Shown: positions 24,227 to 36,600, counted from the first letter of the stretch. The stretch: DNA of 64,000 nucleotides from Saussurea involucrata (GCA_033807775.1 CM066321.1:39532850-39596849); one strand, 5' to 3'. Translations and numbers: made by a program. Notes: generated by a model not told the origin, from the letters alone.

Positions 24227-27014
24227 GTATTAGACCATCCATGCAATTCATTTACACTTTCAATTGTGCCACATCAGCTTTTGCAATTACCATCCACATC
24301 CCTGCAATCCACCTACACTTTCAAAAGTGGTCCCCACTACAACATTTATTAATTACTTTATAAATTATTATATACATTCTAAGTAACATACAATTTTATA
24401 AATTAGATTATATGTAATTTTATCAATATTTTATATTTTATTATATATAATTGTAATTTTAACTTTTTAAGTAATTATAAAATTTAATGGTTAAACTTAA
24501 TTTAATTATATTATTTTATTATATATAAGAAAATAACATATAGACATACATAAAATATATTTTAAATAAATATTAATTAATTTAATTAAAAAATAAATTA
24601 CTATTATTAATTTATAAAGTTTATTGTTTTATATAAAAATTTAATTTATTTAAACAATTTAAACAAAAAGTGGGATGACATCTTTCGTGGCCACGAGTCA
24701 TTGCAAAGGGAATTGCAAGTTTTGTAATTACTTTGCTTATGTGGCATTTGTTTGCTGACAATTCTTTTTTTGCAATTCAAGACGACACATCCCTGCAATT
24801 CACTTTATAATCATATTTTCTATAAATATAAACATTTTAAAGACGACACGTCATCTTTTGATGATTCTCCTATATATAGATGTAGATATAAATTTATTTT
24901 ATAAATTAGCCTATATATTTATATAATAAGATTTTACATGTAAACTGTGAAAAGTAATTGAAATGTTCATTTATTTAATGACATATAATTATTTTCAAAT
25001 AACTCAAAATTTGGAGAAAATAATAACTAATGTTTCAAACTCTCTTAAGATGTCACATTATCTTTTGATGATTCTTCTTTATATAGATGTATAGATAGAA
25101 GTATAATGTAAATAATAATAAATGATAAGCTATATTGTAGTAAGTTATTATAAGTATTTCATTTATGTATATTGATGGCAATAAGGAATTTTTATGTGTA
25201 AACTAAAAATTATTACATTGACGTGATTAGTGATCATCTTCATCTTATCTTTATTTATATCCATTATAATCAAATTCTTATTGTATTTATTGTTATATAA
25301 ATAAAGATATACATATTATTATATTTAAGTGTTTGTAAATAAAAAAATATTGATTTTAATCAAAGTTAAAATGATTAGTAAAATTTAAACTTAAAAAAAT
25401 ATAAAAAAACGAAACAAAAAGAACTCTAAAATCTCAACGAAAATCAAAAGAAATGTATATCCGGATTAGTCTTTTCGAAATAAACCTGAAAAAATAAAAA
25501 TAACCATTAAGAAAAGAACATGTTGAAGTTTGTTGTGGTTGTGTCATAGATTGTAATACACACATGAAAGATTCGATCATTGAACCACCTTTGCCATCAA
25601 AACTCTAAAACCAATGCCATGAACAAAACCTTGGTTCCGTAGGGAAAAAAGTTAAGAAAAATATAGAAGATAAAAAGTACAAATAAGTTTAAAATCCCAA
25701 CAAAAGTCAATAAGAAATAGAACCCGGATTAGTATTCTCAAAGTAAACCTGAAAAACAATTTTATTGAAAAATAACATTTTATGAAATTAAAAGGTAAAA
25801 TCAACTGATCGACGGTGAGGGAGAAAAAGTGTTTACCGGAAAAACAATCTTGTTGAAGAACAATGCATGATTTGTGATATGAATAATACATCAAGTGATA
25901 TAGAGAGGAAGATGAACACATATATTGATGAACAAATCATGATACAAAATGGAAGGGTTTTAAGTTTTTCACATTCAATAATGAAGTTAAAAAGATTTGG
26001 AGGTTTCAACTTTTTAAAATTACCAAAACAACCTTAATGAATTTTATCTTTATAGTATGGGGACGGAAAAGTCATTACCATCTCTGATATAAAAAAAACA
26101 AAAATCTTAGAAAAAAGAAAAATATTCTTATGATGCTCAGGAGATGTCACGTCATTATCTTTGGTTTCTCCTTTAATATATATATATATATATATATATA
26201 TTGATTTTTTTGTATTTTATGAATTTATTATTACATAAAAGTCCAAAACAAATCAATATTTATAAGTACATGTTAGAAAGCTAAGAATGTAGCATTCTCA
26301 AAAGTGAAGTTTTGTAATGACTTTTAATTAAGGTCCCATATTTCTGTAATATTAATTTTAGTCCCCAAAGCAATGAGGTTTGTATGCCATCCCTAGAAGA
26401 GAGACAATAGAAATGTTGGTGATTGTCACCTGTCAACAACAGAGAGAAGATGGGAGAGAGGAAAGGGATGGGAGAAGATGGTGGTCGGATAAAGGTAGGA
26501 TATTGGCATGAAGATGGCGTAAACATGGTGGTGGTTATCCTTCGTCGATAAGAAATAGAAGGAGACACCATCTTCCTTTTTAATGTTGGCCTTGACGTGG
26601 AGGATCGGGCCCATGATCGGGGTAACAAAGGGCACCATGCTTAAACAACCATAACTTAGGCATAATAAATTAACTGAATGTTTCTAGTATATATTGGTGT
26701 CCAGGTTCTGTAACCACCTATAAATATGAGGAGTCTAAGAAATTGAAAAAATAAAAAGTCTCGAATTTAATATAGTGGTAATTGTAGGAGTAAATGACCT
26801 ACCTATAAATATTTTTGCATTGTAAAGGAAAGGAGAAAAGAAAAAGAGAGACATTGATTTTTATCCCAAATTTTGAGTTCTTGTGAATTCGAAAATATCG
26901 GTACCGAATACCGAATCCAAAACCTACCGAATTTGCCGAAATCTCGGAACCGATATCCGGACATATTACATGCTACCGGTTCAGTTCGTTCTTAGGCTCA
27001 TCCCTACTTAGGAC
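24227..27014. other. AT-rich intergenic DNA with degenerate repeats, no gene seen
   Basis: Contains a TA dinucleotide run near 26174-26201 and two related copies of a roughly 80-bp block (about 25420-25500 and 25670-25760). Three related AT-rich motifs with TTTGATGATTCTCC-like cores lie near 24850, 25070 and 26150. A repeat with ACCGAATACCGAA-type motifs lies around 26890-26990. ORFs at 25652-25921 and 26281-26638 have no recognisable product. Confidence 0.55.
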
Positions 27015-27159
27015 TAGGCATGGCAACGGGGCGGATATGGGGGTCCCCGGTTTTCTTAAATGGGGAATCCCCGGTACCCGGTTTGGCGGGGAATCCCCGG
27101 ACCCCGTCGGGGCGGGTGGACCGGGTTTCGGGGCGGGGCGGAGCAATTTGCCATGCCTA
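27015..27159. mobile_element. Very GC-rich hAT-type MITE (145 bp)
   Basis: Ends TAGGCATGGCAA and its complement TTGCCATGCCTA; perfect 8-bp target duplication CTTAGGAC at 27007-27014 and 27160-27167. An 8-bp duplication is the hAT signature. The interior is dominated by GGGG and CCCC blocks that can pair with each other, in sharp contrast to the AT-rich surroundings. Confidence 0.85.
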
Positions 27160-27312
27160 CTTAGGACTAATGATCCAACTTGAAACAAAATGCAAAACAA
27201 CAAAAGCACTGATATAACATTGAGTCAACCATAGCAGCACCAGCAAAGAATCCTTTTACTTGTCAATTGGAGTTGGAGTTTGTATTGAAATTAACAAACT
27301 TAGAATAAATTA

Positions 27313-27620
27313 CTAGTTGTGTACTCGCATAATGCGACGAGATGTGAAATTTGAAAATATATAAATGATTATGGATAAACATTTATATTCAAAATTGTTA
27401 ATCCCTAAACTTTATTGATTGTCACAGTAAAAGTTAAGTTTAATGGGAACTACCTTTTTCTTTTCAGTTTGTAACTTTGAATGACGTCCTTTTTAGATGA
27501 ATACTAAAAAAAATTGATCAATTAAATCAATTAATTTTGTTTACTTTAATCACTTAAATCCCAGTTTTCATACATTAGAGTATTAATTGTTTTATCTAGG
27601 TTTTTAATTTCTAATGAAAT
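27313..27620 (-). mobile_element. Helitron-like 3' terminus (extent uncertain)
   Basis: On the minus strand a short hairpin (TCGCATTATGCGA) is followed after about 10 nt by CTAG and then a T, the Helitron 3'-end pattern. About 300 bp inward is similar to 45042-45335, which has the same kind of end. The 5' end was not found. Confidence 0.5.
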
Positions 27621-28203
27621 TTGTGATGTTTTTAGTTGTTTGTTTAATATGATTCTTTGTTTTATAAAAACAAATGTTAGATAATTCACCAAGAGAAGTG
27701 TTAATCGATTGATTCCAAATTGGTCATGAATGATATGAGTGTCGGATAAGTTGTGGAACAACCCACACCAAACAAGCATGCCAAAAGCTACTTCTTAAAT
27801 TCAAAACGCAAAAAATGACCCAGCATAGTCACACTATCAAGATTACAAAATTGGGTTTGTGGAATTAACCCTAACTACAACTGAGAACATAACTACAAAA
27901 TAAAAAGGGAAGGTCTTCTAATCCTTCTATACGCAAGCTCCAACTCACGTCTTGCCATTTCCTCTAAACGAGCTCTCAGCAACCTGTTTACCTGAAAAGG
28001 TTTTAGTTTTGAAAAGCGAGGGTTAGACCATGAGGTCTAGTGAGATCCCTCTTGCTACCAACACCACGCCACAATTATCAATTATACTGAGTTTATAAGC
28101 ATTTATAAACAGTTACACCTTTGTCGGTTTAAGTACACAAACAACACATATTGATGGCTCACGCTTTGGTCACATACACACTTGTGACTATGTGTTAGGG
28201 CAC
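27621..28203. mobile_element. Old repeat relic, left of element D
   Basis: Sequence continuing on the other side of D (33761 onward) and resembling degenerate gypsy LTR-flank sequence, with phrases such as GAGGTCTAGTGAG. No coding sequence. It ends GGCAC, the left target duplication of D. Confidence 0.35.
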
Positions 28204-28834
28204 TGTTAGGTCTAGAGTTTTGTCAAAAACACAACTGTTAAGATCTGATCTGAAGAATCAGAATTCTGAGTAAGAAGACTCAGAAGTTCTGATCAGAGAA
28301 TAATGAAAAGATTACAAGTATGGAAGTTGGTCAGAAGACTCAGAAGTTCTGAGTAGAAGACTCAGAAGTTCTGAGTGAGAAATCTCAAAAAGATTCTAAG
28401 TGTTGGATTCTGACTAGAAGGTTCAGAGTTCTGAGTAGGAGACTCAGAACTTCTGACTATGAAGACAAATGTTCTGAAGCGCTTATTCAGAAGTATGTTC
28501 AGAATTCATATCTTGGGATATTCTCTGTTATATTCAGTTACTAATTAGGACACGTGTAATTGTTCTATTAGTCTGTTTCTCATATGTACTGTAGCTTTAG
28601 CTTTTCTCTACAGTATATATAGTGTTAGCAACAGTTTGCTAACTGATCTTTGATATAATCTTTTGGAGAACCTTTTGGATAACTCCTTACGCATAAATTG
28701 TTAGATCTATTGAGAGAGAAATTCATTGTAAAATCTTGTAATTCACAGATTGTTAATAAATCATATGACCAGTTGCTGTGAATACGATCTTAATTGTTCA
28801 TATTTGATTGTAAGAGTGTATCCTGAAACTTTCA
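28204..28834 (+). repeat. 5' LTR of element D
   Basis: Begins TGTTAGGTC and carries many palindromic CTCAGAAGTTCTGAG-like motifs at 28250-28450; a TATATATAG box lies near 28613-28621. Confidence 0.93.
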
Positions 28835-28836
28835 AT

Positions 28837-28848
28837 TGGTATCAGAGC
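28837..28848 (+). other. tRNA-iMet primer binding site of element D
   Basis: TGGTATCAGAGC two bases after the LTR end at 28834. Confidence 0.92.
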
Positions 28849-29322
28849 CAATCAACAAACAAATTCGTCCAAGAGTGTGTTTGATCGCGTTCTTGAAGTT
28901 TCTTGATCAATTCGACAATTGATTCCGTTGCTGCTAACAATTCTTGAATTCCTAACAATTCTTGAATTCGTTTCTATCATTGATTCAAGAAATTTGAATT
29001 TGTCTTTCTGTTGAATCGATATCTTACAATCAAGTCATCCAAAGATTTTCTCTCTATGCTGATTAATTCTCGAAATTAAACAGAGATCACAGGTATGTTT
29101 TCGAAATTCTTGATTGGTTTCTGGATCAAAGTGATTATATCTGATGCATGTTGATTAGTATTCAAATTTTTTGTTGAAAAGAAGATTTCATTAATTCATG
29201 TACTCTAACTGTTTGATGAAATGCATGTGACAGATTTGATTAATTCTTGCATGTTCTAGATTTGTGTTGATTCTCATTTTTGATCATAATTCATAGTTGA
29301 TATTCGAATTTGTCATTTCATC

Positions 29323-30603
29323 ATGCCTGAGATTATTGAAGTTTTTGTGAGACCTGCAATTTCTATAACCAGTTCAGACAATTTACAAAAATTAAGTCCT
29401 GTAAAAGCAAAAGAAACAATTTATGAACCAAAAACTGAGATTGTTCATTTTGAAAGCAAGATTGCTAATCTTCAAGCAAAACAAGACGAATATGCAAAAG
29501 TTATAAAGATTTTGCAAAAAGAGAAATCTGATTTTCTAAAGGATTTTGAAAAGGTTCAAGAAAACATAAAGTTGTTAGAAAAAGAGAATGTTGATTTGAA
29601 AGAGAAAGGCAATTTTAGAAGAAAGATGTTGACAGAGTCTGAAAATAGAATCAAATCATGTGAAATGAAAAATTGTCAACTCTTGAAACAGATCTATGAT
29701 TTTGAACAAGTTCTTATACTTGAAAGAGTGAAATTTGAGAAAGAGAGAAGAGACTTTCAAACTGAGAGGAAAGGTTTTGAAACAAAGTCTGTTGAATTAT
29801 CTTTGAAAATTTCTGATTTGGAGAAAATTCTTGCAAAAGAAAGAAAAGAGTTTGAATGCAAGAAAAATGTTTTTTAAAAAGAAAAGATTGGTTTTGAGAA
29901 AAAGAAAACAGGAATGTTAAATGAGTTTTCTGTAAAAATCAATGAGTTGGAGAAAGAGTTAGAAGATGGAAGGAAAGAGACTGAAAAGAAGAAGGTAAAT
30001 GGCTTTAAGGAAAAATGCTTAAAAGATGAGTTTGAGAAGGAAAATAAAGTTTTTCATTTGGAGATAAGGAGGCTTATTAAGAAATTATCTGATTTATCAA
30101 CTAAAATCATGATAGAGAGGAAGTCCAAATCTGATTTGCAGTCAAGGTTTGATTTGTATGTTAAAAAGTTTAGGGAATTTGAAACGAAAGTTGTTGACAA
30201 ATCAAATCATAGTTCAAAAGATCAGATTCGTTCTTCTAATCTGTTTTATGATTCTGCTATTGATAAATCTTATAATTGTTCTTTTAAAAAGATAAAAATG
30301 GAATGGAGAGTTAAAGGAACAACTTCCAAGAAAGAAGTGCCAAAATCAAAAGTTCCTAATTCAAATGTCAAGAAGAACAATACATTTCAAAGAAAATCTT
30401 TTGTTAAACCTGATGTGATTTATTCTGTAAATCAATTAGTCAGAGTTGCACAAAAGAAACTTTGTTGTTCATATTGTGGGACTAATGATTTTGTGAACAA
30501 GAATTTTATTCAGCACTGGTATGGTTCTTATAGAATATCTGCATGTGCTACTGCACCTAACAAACCTGGACCCAAGTTCATATGGGTACCAAAGTCAACT
30601 TAA
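29323..30603 (+). pseudogene. C-terminal, coiled-coil half of a copia gag (element D)
   Basis: 427 codons in one frame, interrupted by a single TAA at 29875-29877. The sequence is a long Lys/Glu-rich coiled coil, then a degenerate knuckle (CSYCGTNDF, with the His and last Cys lost) and the ending IWVPKST then TAA. The N-terminal capsid domain and central knuckle of related gags are absent, as is pol: only scrambled remnants follow the stop. It may have been translated as a scaffold-type fragment, but that is speculation. Confidence 0.75.
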
Positions 30604-31006
30604 TCTGTTTTGCAGGTTATTCATGTGTAGAGCTGAATGATAATACTGACACATGACTTAAAACCGATGTTGTGCTTAAATTGAGAATCTTGACTTTTGG
30701 ATAATTCAGTCCAAAACTCGATCTGAATGTAATTATGGATTTCTGATTCATATAGATCAATTTGTTGATCTTGAAGATTTTTTTGAAAAAGTTCTGTTTG
30801 CTATGAGGTTATCGAACTCATAGATGTGAGTGTTTTTCGTAGAAAACATTTCGAGAGAATGTGTTCAGAATCACATTTTAAGCAACCCTGCAAATTTTGG
30901 TTGAAAAATTCTGATTTTTGAGCAAGTTATGGTGATTTGAAGTTCAGAATGTTCAAAAATCACAAAATCCAAACATTTTTCTAAGGCATTTTCTCTGGAT
31001 AGTTTT

Positions 31007-31186
31007 ATCAGAATTCTGACTCTGTTACTCAGAAGTTCTGACTCTATTACTCAGAAGTTCTGACTCTACTACTCAGAATTCTGACTCAACTAATCAGAAT
31101 TCTGACTCTGATACTTAGAATTTTGAGCAAGTTACTCAGAATTCTGACTCTTCTAATCAGAATTCTGACTCTACTACTCAGAATTT
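31007..31186 (+). repeat. Array of palindromic CAGAATTCTG-type motifs in element D
   Basis: About eight tandem, imperfect units of 20-27 bp built on TCAGAATTCTGACTC or TCAGAAGTTCTGACTC. The same motif fills the D LTRs, so it is shared between LTR and interior. Confidence 0.85.
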
Positions 31187-31897
31187 TTTTTTTATAACTA
31201 ATGAGGAATCATCGTAGATGATTACCAAAATCTCTTGATTTTGCAGGATTATCTTGATTTCAGAGGAAGTATTGACTCAAAATTTGATCTGATTGTTTTA
31301 AGATAAAGTTCAAAACCCATGTTTCAAAGTTTTATGTTTTTGAACATATCAGTTCAAAACCCGTACTTAAATGAAAATGGCTTCTGAATAATTCAGTTCA
31401 GGACCCGTACTTCAGAGACTAAGACTTCTAAACAAATCAGTTTAGAACTCATATTTCTCAGGTGATATCCTTAACTGTCATATTTTTATGTTTCAAGGAA
31501 CAAGTGGTGAAAGGTAACATTGCATTACGTTTATTTCTATTGCTTTGAATGTTTGAATCTTAACAAATTTAATTCAATGATATGAATTTTTTTAATTTTC
31601 ATTCAATTAATAAATGTGTGTCAAAGAGTAATTTTACAAGTATTTTGTATTATCTGAGCTATATTTGTTTCAACTTTCACTTCTGAATTAAATCGAAAGG
31701 TAAGCAAAACATGAATGAAATTATGCCGAATGCTCAATGTTATGAAATCTATACTTATATAGAATATAATGCTCAAAAAGCCTAAATGTCAGAATGATGG
31801 ATGGAAACGAAAATATGGGGGAAGTACTACGTTTTAGAACCAAGTGATTGAGATGCATTATATATATATAAAATTATTTAGTTTGAAAGTTTGTACC

Positions 31898-32282
31898 TGT
31901 GGCCTTTCTGGTTTGGGAGAGTAAGTCCTAAGGGGTGCTCGACACCTAGTCCCTAAGATCAACTGGTCTGGGATCGGCTGACCCAAATCCTGCAATAGAA
32001 CCAGATAAGAAAGCCATGTTCTACTGGTACAAATGGGTTTAAGATATATCGATGTGGCCTTTCTGGTTTGGGAAATTAAGTTCCAAGGGGTGCTTGTCAC
32101 CTAGCACCTAAGACCAACTGGTCTGGGATATGCTGACCCAAATCCTGCTATAGAACCAGATAGAAAGTCATGTTTAACGATGTATCTTATTCTTACTAAA
32201 CTTTTTGATTAAAAGATGCCAATGGGCACAAAATTAAAAGATGCCAATGTGCACAAATTTAAAAGATGCCAATGAACACATA
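31898..32282 (+). repeat. Tandem duplications in the noncoding part of element D
   Basis: A block starting GTGGCCTTTCTGGTTTGGGA occurs twice (about 31890 and 32053) with roughly 85% identity. It is followed by three copies of an AAAAGATGCCAATG unit (32212-32282). Confidence 0.8.
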
Positions 32283-32697
32283 TCTCTTGAAACTTTGGGA
32301 AAATTCAAAGTCGCAATAAACCTGTAAATTTGTGAAAATCCTGTTTTTTTGACAAATAGTGTAAGTAGAGCAAAGTATTCGTATATGTTTTTAGAATTGC
32401 ATATTCTTGAAGCTATTCATATTTCGCATGCTAAGCACACCAAATAGATTTAATAAGGGGATTGAAACTGAACATTTTTAACTTGATATGCAATGATGAC
32501 TTGTATTTGAATCCAAACACATGCATTTGATTTCATTTGATTGAAAAATCTGATAAATTTCATTAAGTTGGATTTCTTTTGTAAAATTTTCAAATGATCA
32601 AATGTTAGTAGTTATCAAGTGTAATTCAGTGAATCTTATTTTCCTTGTATAAATATATTTGAAATGAATAATTTAGTGAAATATATGCATACTTTCA

Positions 32698-33212
32698 GGG
32701 GGAGAAAACAAATTGCTCCATAATTCTTATTTTGAGGGGGAGCAAGGTTATTCATTAAGGAGGAGAAAAAGCATAGACTTCATCGCTAAAGTTTTGAAAA
32801 TCAAGGGGGAGAAAAGCTAAAGATTTTGAAGATGATTTTGCTTTCCAAAACTTTAGGGGGAGAAAAGCTAAAGATTTTGAAGATTGATATGATTGAAAAA
32901 TCTGATTGATTGATTAAAAAAAAGGAGAAGAAAGTCAGAAAGTCATAAAAAGACAGAAATTTGACTTGATCACATGAAGATAAGATTTGTCATTTCAAGG
33001 GGGAGCAAAGAAAAAGCAAATATGTAACAGAAATCAGTTTGGAAATCATTGTTGCTGCTGATTAAAGACTGACCAGAAATTATTAACTTAGATTATTCAG
33101 AATTCTGAGCAAAAGTTGTCAAAGCATTCAGAAGAGCTCCTTCTGAAGATTGTTCCTGCTCTAAGAATTTGATGATGAAAAATACAAGTGTGTTTGACAA
33201 AAAGGGGGAGAT
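32698..33212 (+). other. Polypurine tract array of element D
   Basis: Six GGGGGAG motifs lie at about 32698, 32736, 32805, 32856, 32999 and 33204; the last abuts the 3' LTR as AAAGGGGGAGAT. Multiple polypurine tracts are a described feature of Sireviruses. Confidence 0.8.
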
Positions 33213-33760
33213 TGTTAGGTCTAGAGTTTTGTCAAAAACACAACTGTTAAGATCTGATCTGAAGAATCAGAATTCTGAGTAAGAAGACTCAGAAGTTCTG
33301 ATCAGAGAATAATGAAAAGATTACAGGTATGGAAGTTGGTCAGAAGACTCAGAGTTCTGAGTAGGAGACTCAGAACTTCTGACTATGAAGACAAATGTTC
33401 TGAAGCGCTTATTCAGAAGTATGTTCAGAATTCATATCTTGGGATATTCTCTGTTATATTCAGTTACTAATTAGGACACGTGTAATTGTTCTATTAGTCT
33501 GTTTCTCATATGTACTGTAGCTTTAGCTTTTCTCTACAGTATATATAGTGTTAGCAACAGTTTGCTAACTGATCTTTGATATAATCTTTTGGAGAACCTT
33601 TTAGATAACTCCTTACGCATAAATTGTTAGATCTATTGAGAGAGAAATTCATTGTAAAATCTTGTAATTCACAGATTGTTAATAAATCATATGACCAGTT
33701 GCTGTGAATACGATCTTAATTGTTCATATTTGATTGTAAGAGTGTATCCTGAAACTTTCA
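33213..33760 (+). repeat. 3' LTR of element D (internally deleted)
   Basis: Matches the 5' LTR but lacks 83 bp between two TCAGA(A)GTTCTGAG direct repeats, consistent with slippage or recombination after or during insertion. Confidence 0.92.
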
Positions 33761-34690
33761 GGCATACCCCGCCTTTAGTAACATATGAAACGAATTCATA
33801 TATTCTGCATGGGACACACTCCCCATATATCCACATCGAGTCATCGCATATCCTTTCCAACACATACTCAAAATATAATGAACACACCTTCATCATGCAT
33901 ATTTTAAACAACGTAAAACATGCAATTCACTATATCGGTACAAGTAATAAATTCGAGTATCGATAAACCTTCAGTTTAAAAAGACTCACCTGGCGTCCAC
34001 GCTAGCACGTTCTTACTTGAAACCGCTATTCTCTAACTACACACCTACATTTTCACCCAACACGCGAGAGTGAATAAGTCACTCAACATCCTACAAGGAT
34101 TTCTATCACACCTCCCGAGACACACCCCGACTTCTTTAAGGCACTATCTACTAGGCACACAAAGAGGATCCCAAAGGATTCCTGACACAGTCCCAAACAG
34201 TGGAGTTTTCCGGACAACCACTATCGGACAAACCCACTTCCGGTCACATCGCTTTCGGACAAACCCACTTCAGAACAACCCACTTTCGGTCACACCGCTT
34301 CCGGATTTCGGTAGACTTCTTCCGGATTCCGGTACTTTCCGGACTCTTCCGGATTCCGGTTTCTTCCGGCCTCTTCCGGATTCCGGTACCTTCCGGATTC
34401 GGGTACCTCCGGATTCCTCAACGTTTTCCGGTAACCCTCTTCCGGACTCCCAAGGGTTTCCGGATAGAGCGACTTCCGGACTACAGGGGTTTTACCGAAC
34501 GATTCCATTCCGAAAACAATAACCATTTCCAGAGATCAATACAAGACTTGGTGTTAAGCCACAACAAGCAAAGAGACATTATTCTAAATGATTTAGCCCG
34601 CTACTTCCTCCGATTTCCCACATTGATTTAGTTGGGAAAAACACACAGACCACAATATCTCTCTTTTGAGTGAAATACAATAGTTACTAA
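33761..34690. mobile_element. Old repeat relic, right of element D, with CCGG-dense tract
   Basis: Continues the relic at 27621-28203. From about 34200 to 34480 it is packed with TTCCGGATTCCGGTA-type units, an imperfect minisatellite very rich in CCGG. Long ORFs here simply reflect the repeat and have no recognisable domain. Confidence 0.45.
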
Positions 34691-34969
34691 GAGCATCTCC
34701 AACAGCTTCCCCATTTTGAAGAAAATGAGGAAAATGGGGATTTTGGAACACAAATAAGCTCCAACAGCTTCCCCAAAAGTTTCCCCAAAATGGGGATAAT
34801 AGGTATTTCCCCAAAATTTCCTTCAAATTTGGAGAATACTCCAAATATGATTACCAAGTGTTTTTCCAAATATGGGGAATCTGTTGGAGATGGGTGTAAA
34901 ATTTGTTGGGGATTTTGACTTTTGCTTCCATATTTTGGAAATTTTTTGGGGAAGCTGTTGGAGATGCTC
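34691..34969. mobile_element. Tourist-like MITE (279 bp)
   Basis: Inverted termini GAGCATCTCCAACAGCTTCC and complement; TAA flanks at 34688-34690 and 34970-34972. Related in sequence to the MITE at 44551-44924. Confidence 0.9.
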
Positions 34970-34972
34970 TAA

Positions 34973-36600
34973 CTCCCCACAACTCCCAACATTCCTGATT
35001 AATTGAAGAGATGAAAGAGGAGTAGATTATTGGTACGTGCGAAATATGTGATTTAATCGCAGTGGGATGCAAACTATCCACAGTGGGAAGCGCAAGTGTA
35101 CACTGGCCATTATGATCGTCACAGCAAGTAATAATTGGTAAAATACCAGAATCGTATCCACAGGGACTGGGCAATCAAGACACTATTGTTCTCATGAGCT
35201 TCCTTTTACAAGTTTCAGTTACAGAAGAAGCAATAAGTTGGTTTGTTTGGTGAAATGCTATTTTAACGAGTTACTTAAGAATTAAAAGAAGGAATGTAGG
35301 TTAGATTTTCCTTAGATTTTATATTAAATACTCGATCCAGAAGAGTGATCACTACACTTGTGCAGGGTGGGCACTCCCGTTAAAGAAGCCCGGTTACACA
35401 AATACTCACACCTTCTAGTAAAAATCCTATACTCTTAGTCCTTACTGTTTTGTCAATGGTAAACTCAAAATGGACCTTTTCAGGTCTCGATGGAATGTGT
35501 AGAGACAAATAATCTAAGTGTTTTTAAGTACACAAACTAGCTTGTCTACTACTCCAGTGGGTTGAGATTAGCTCACTGTGCAGACCTCACTTTCGCAAGT
35601 GTCATAAGAATTCTTTCGAATTCCCTAGCATCATCCAAGCTCGTGTCACTGCGTTCTACTCATTTCTGAGTTAAGAACTAGACTTTAGATCCTCACAAGT
35701 GATCGGATTGTTCGCATCATTGGGCAATAATCGAGAGTGAATGACCAAAACAATAAATATTCGAAGTACGAAGATTACTCAAGCATTTTTCATAAAATTC
35801 AGGTACTTTTTCTTCCTACATCCCAATGGATGTTTAGCTCATAATTAAAGAAGTAAGGAAAGCAAAAGATGAGAGAAGTTGCAAATAAACATACTGAAAG
35901 TGACTTCGATTAAAATCCACAGTGGCCACTGTGAGTACAGCACTGCTACAAATTACTTCAAACTAACGATTACACTAGGAATTGAAATGTAGAAAATTAA
36001 AGACTACTGCAGTAAATTCTAGAGCTAAAACTAAAACTAACTTGCACTAATTGTGTGGTAGATGGAATATATAGTAAATGAAACCCAACACCTCTTTATA
36101 TATTTTGAGGAAAAGTTGGACCAAACCAAAAATTGGGAATTGTCAAGAGGCTAAAAGAACAAGGTGGAAGACACAAAATCTATTTCCCATGAGCAAAGCT
36201 TCTTTCCACAAGTTTGTAGACCATTACCCCAAGGTTACTTCTCTTTTTCAAAAAGTCAACTTTAAGTATCATTGGTTTCAATAAACTATTCTAAACGTCA
36301 TCTTTAAGGGGACATGCTTGCTTTTTCCTCCATGCTTCTGCCACCAACTCTTCTATTCTTCCAGAACTGATTTCCAAGCTAAGATTTGAATTTCATTCAT
36401 CTTCTTCTTGGCACGCCAATGGGATCCGGAGTGGACACTCCGCAAGTCACTGCGGAATTTTCGTAAGAGTGCAACAAAAATCTACCAAATGGTTTATAAA
36501 AACTATGACTCACTCTTTTTGCTCAATTTTCGGAATATTACCAAGAATAGGTGATTTGAAAAGTAAAATGGCTAAAATTTGACAAAAGAAAAAATAAAAA
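34973..36600. mobile_element. Probable old LTR-element relic
   Basis: Contains phrases such as AAGTAATAATTGGTAAAAT and GAATCGTATCCACAGGGACT, which I associate with degenerate plant LTR-retrotransposon sequence. No coding sequence. Element E inserted in its continuation. Confidence 0.35.

Larger units (their letters stand above)
28204..33760 (+). mobile_element. Non-autonomous Sirevirus-like copia element D
   Basis: LTRs at 28204-28834 (631 bp) and 33213-33760 (548 bp) with TGTTAGG...TTCA ends, a Met-tRNA primer site and a polypurine tract. Flanks are GGCAC and GGCAT, a target duplication with one later change. Apart from an 83-bp deletion in the 3' LTR, I see only about two substitutions, so insertion is recent. 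The 4.4-kb interior encodes only the coiled-coil end of gag (29323-30603, one stop), followed by noncoding repeats; protease, integrase and RT are absent. It must have been mobilised by proteins from elsewhere. Confidence 0.9.

Noticed and set aside
24232..24820. Second MITE next to 23714-24223
   Set aside because: Repeated CCTGCAATTCAC-like motifs are present but I found no inverted termini or target duplication.
26281..26638. Minus-strand ORF of 115 codons
   Set aside because: Two overlapping frames are equally open, there is no domain, and the surrounding sequence looks like repeat DNA.
34070..34631. Overlapping ORFs of 140-150 codons rich in Pro, Phe and Arg
   Set aside because: They are produced by the CCGG minisatellite and have no recognisable domain.
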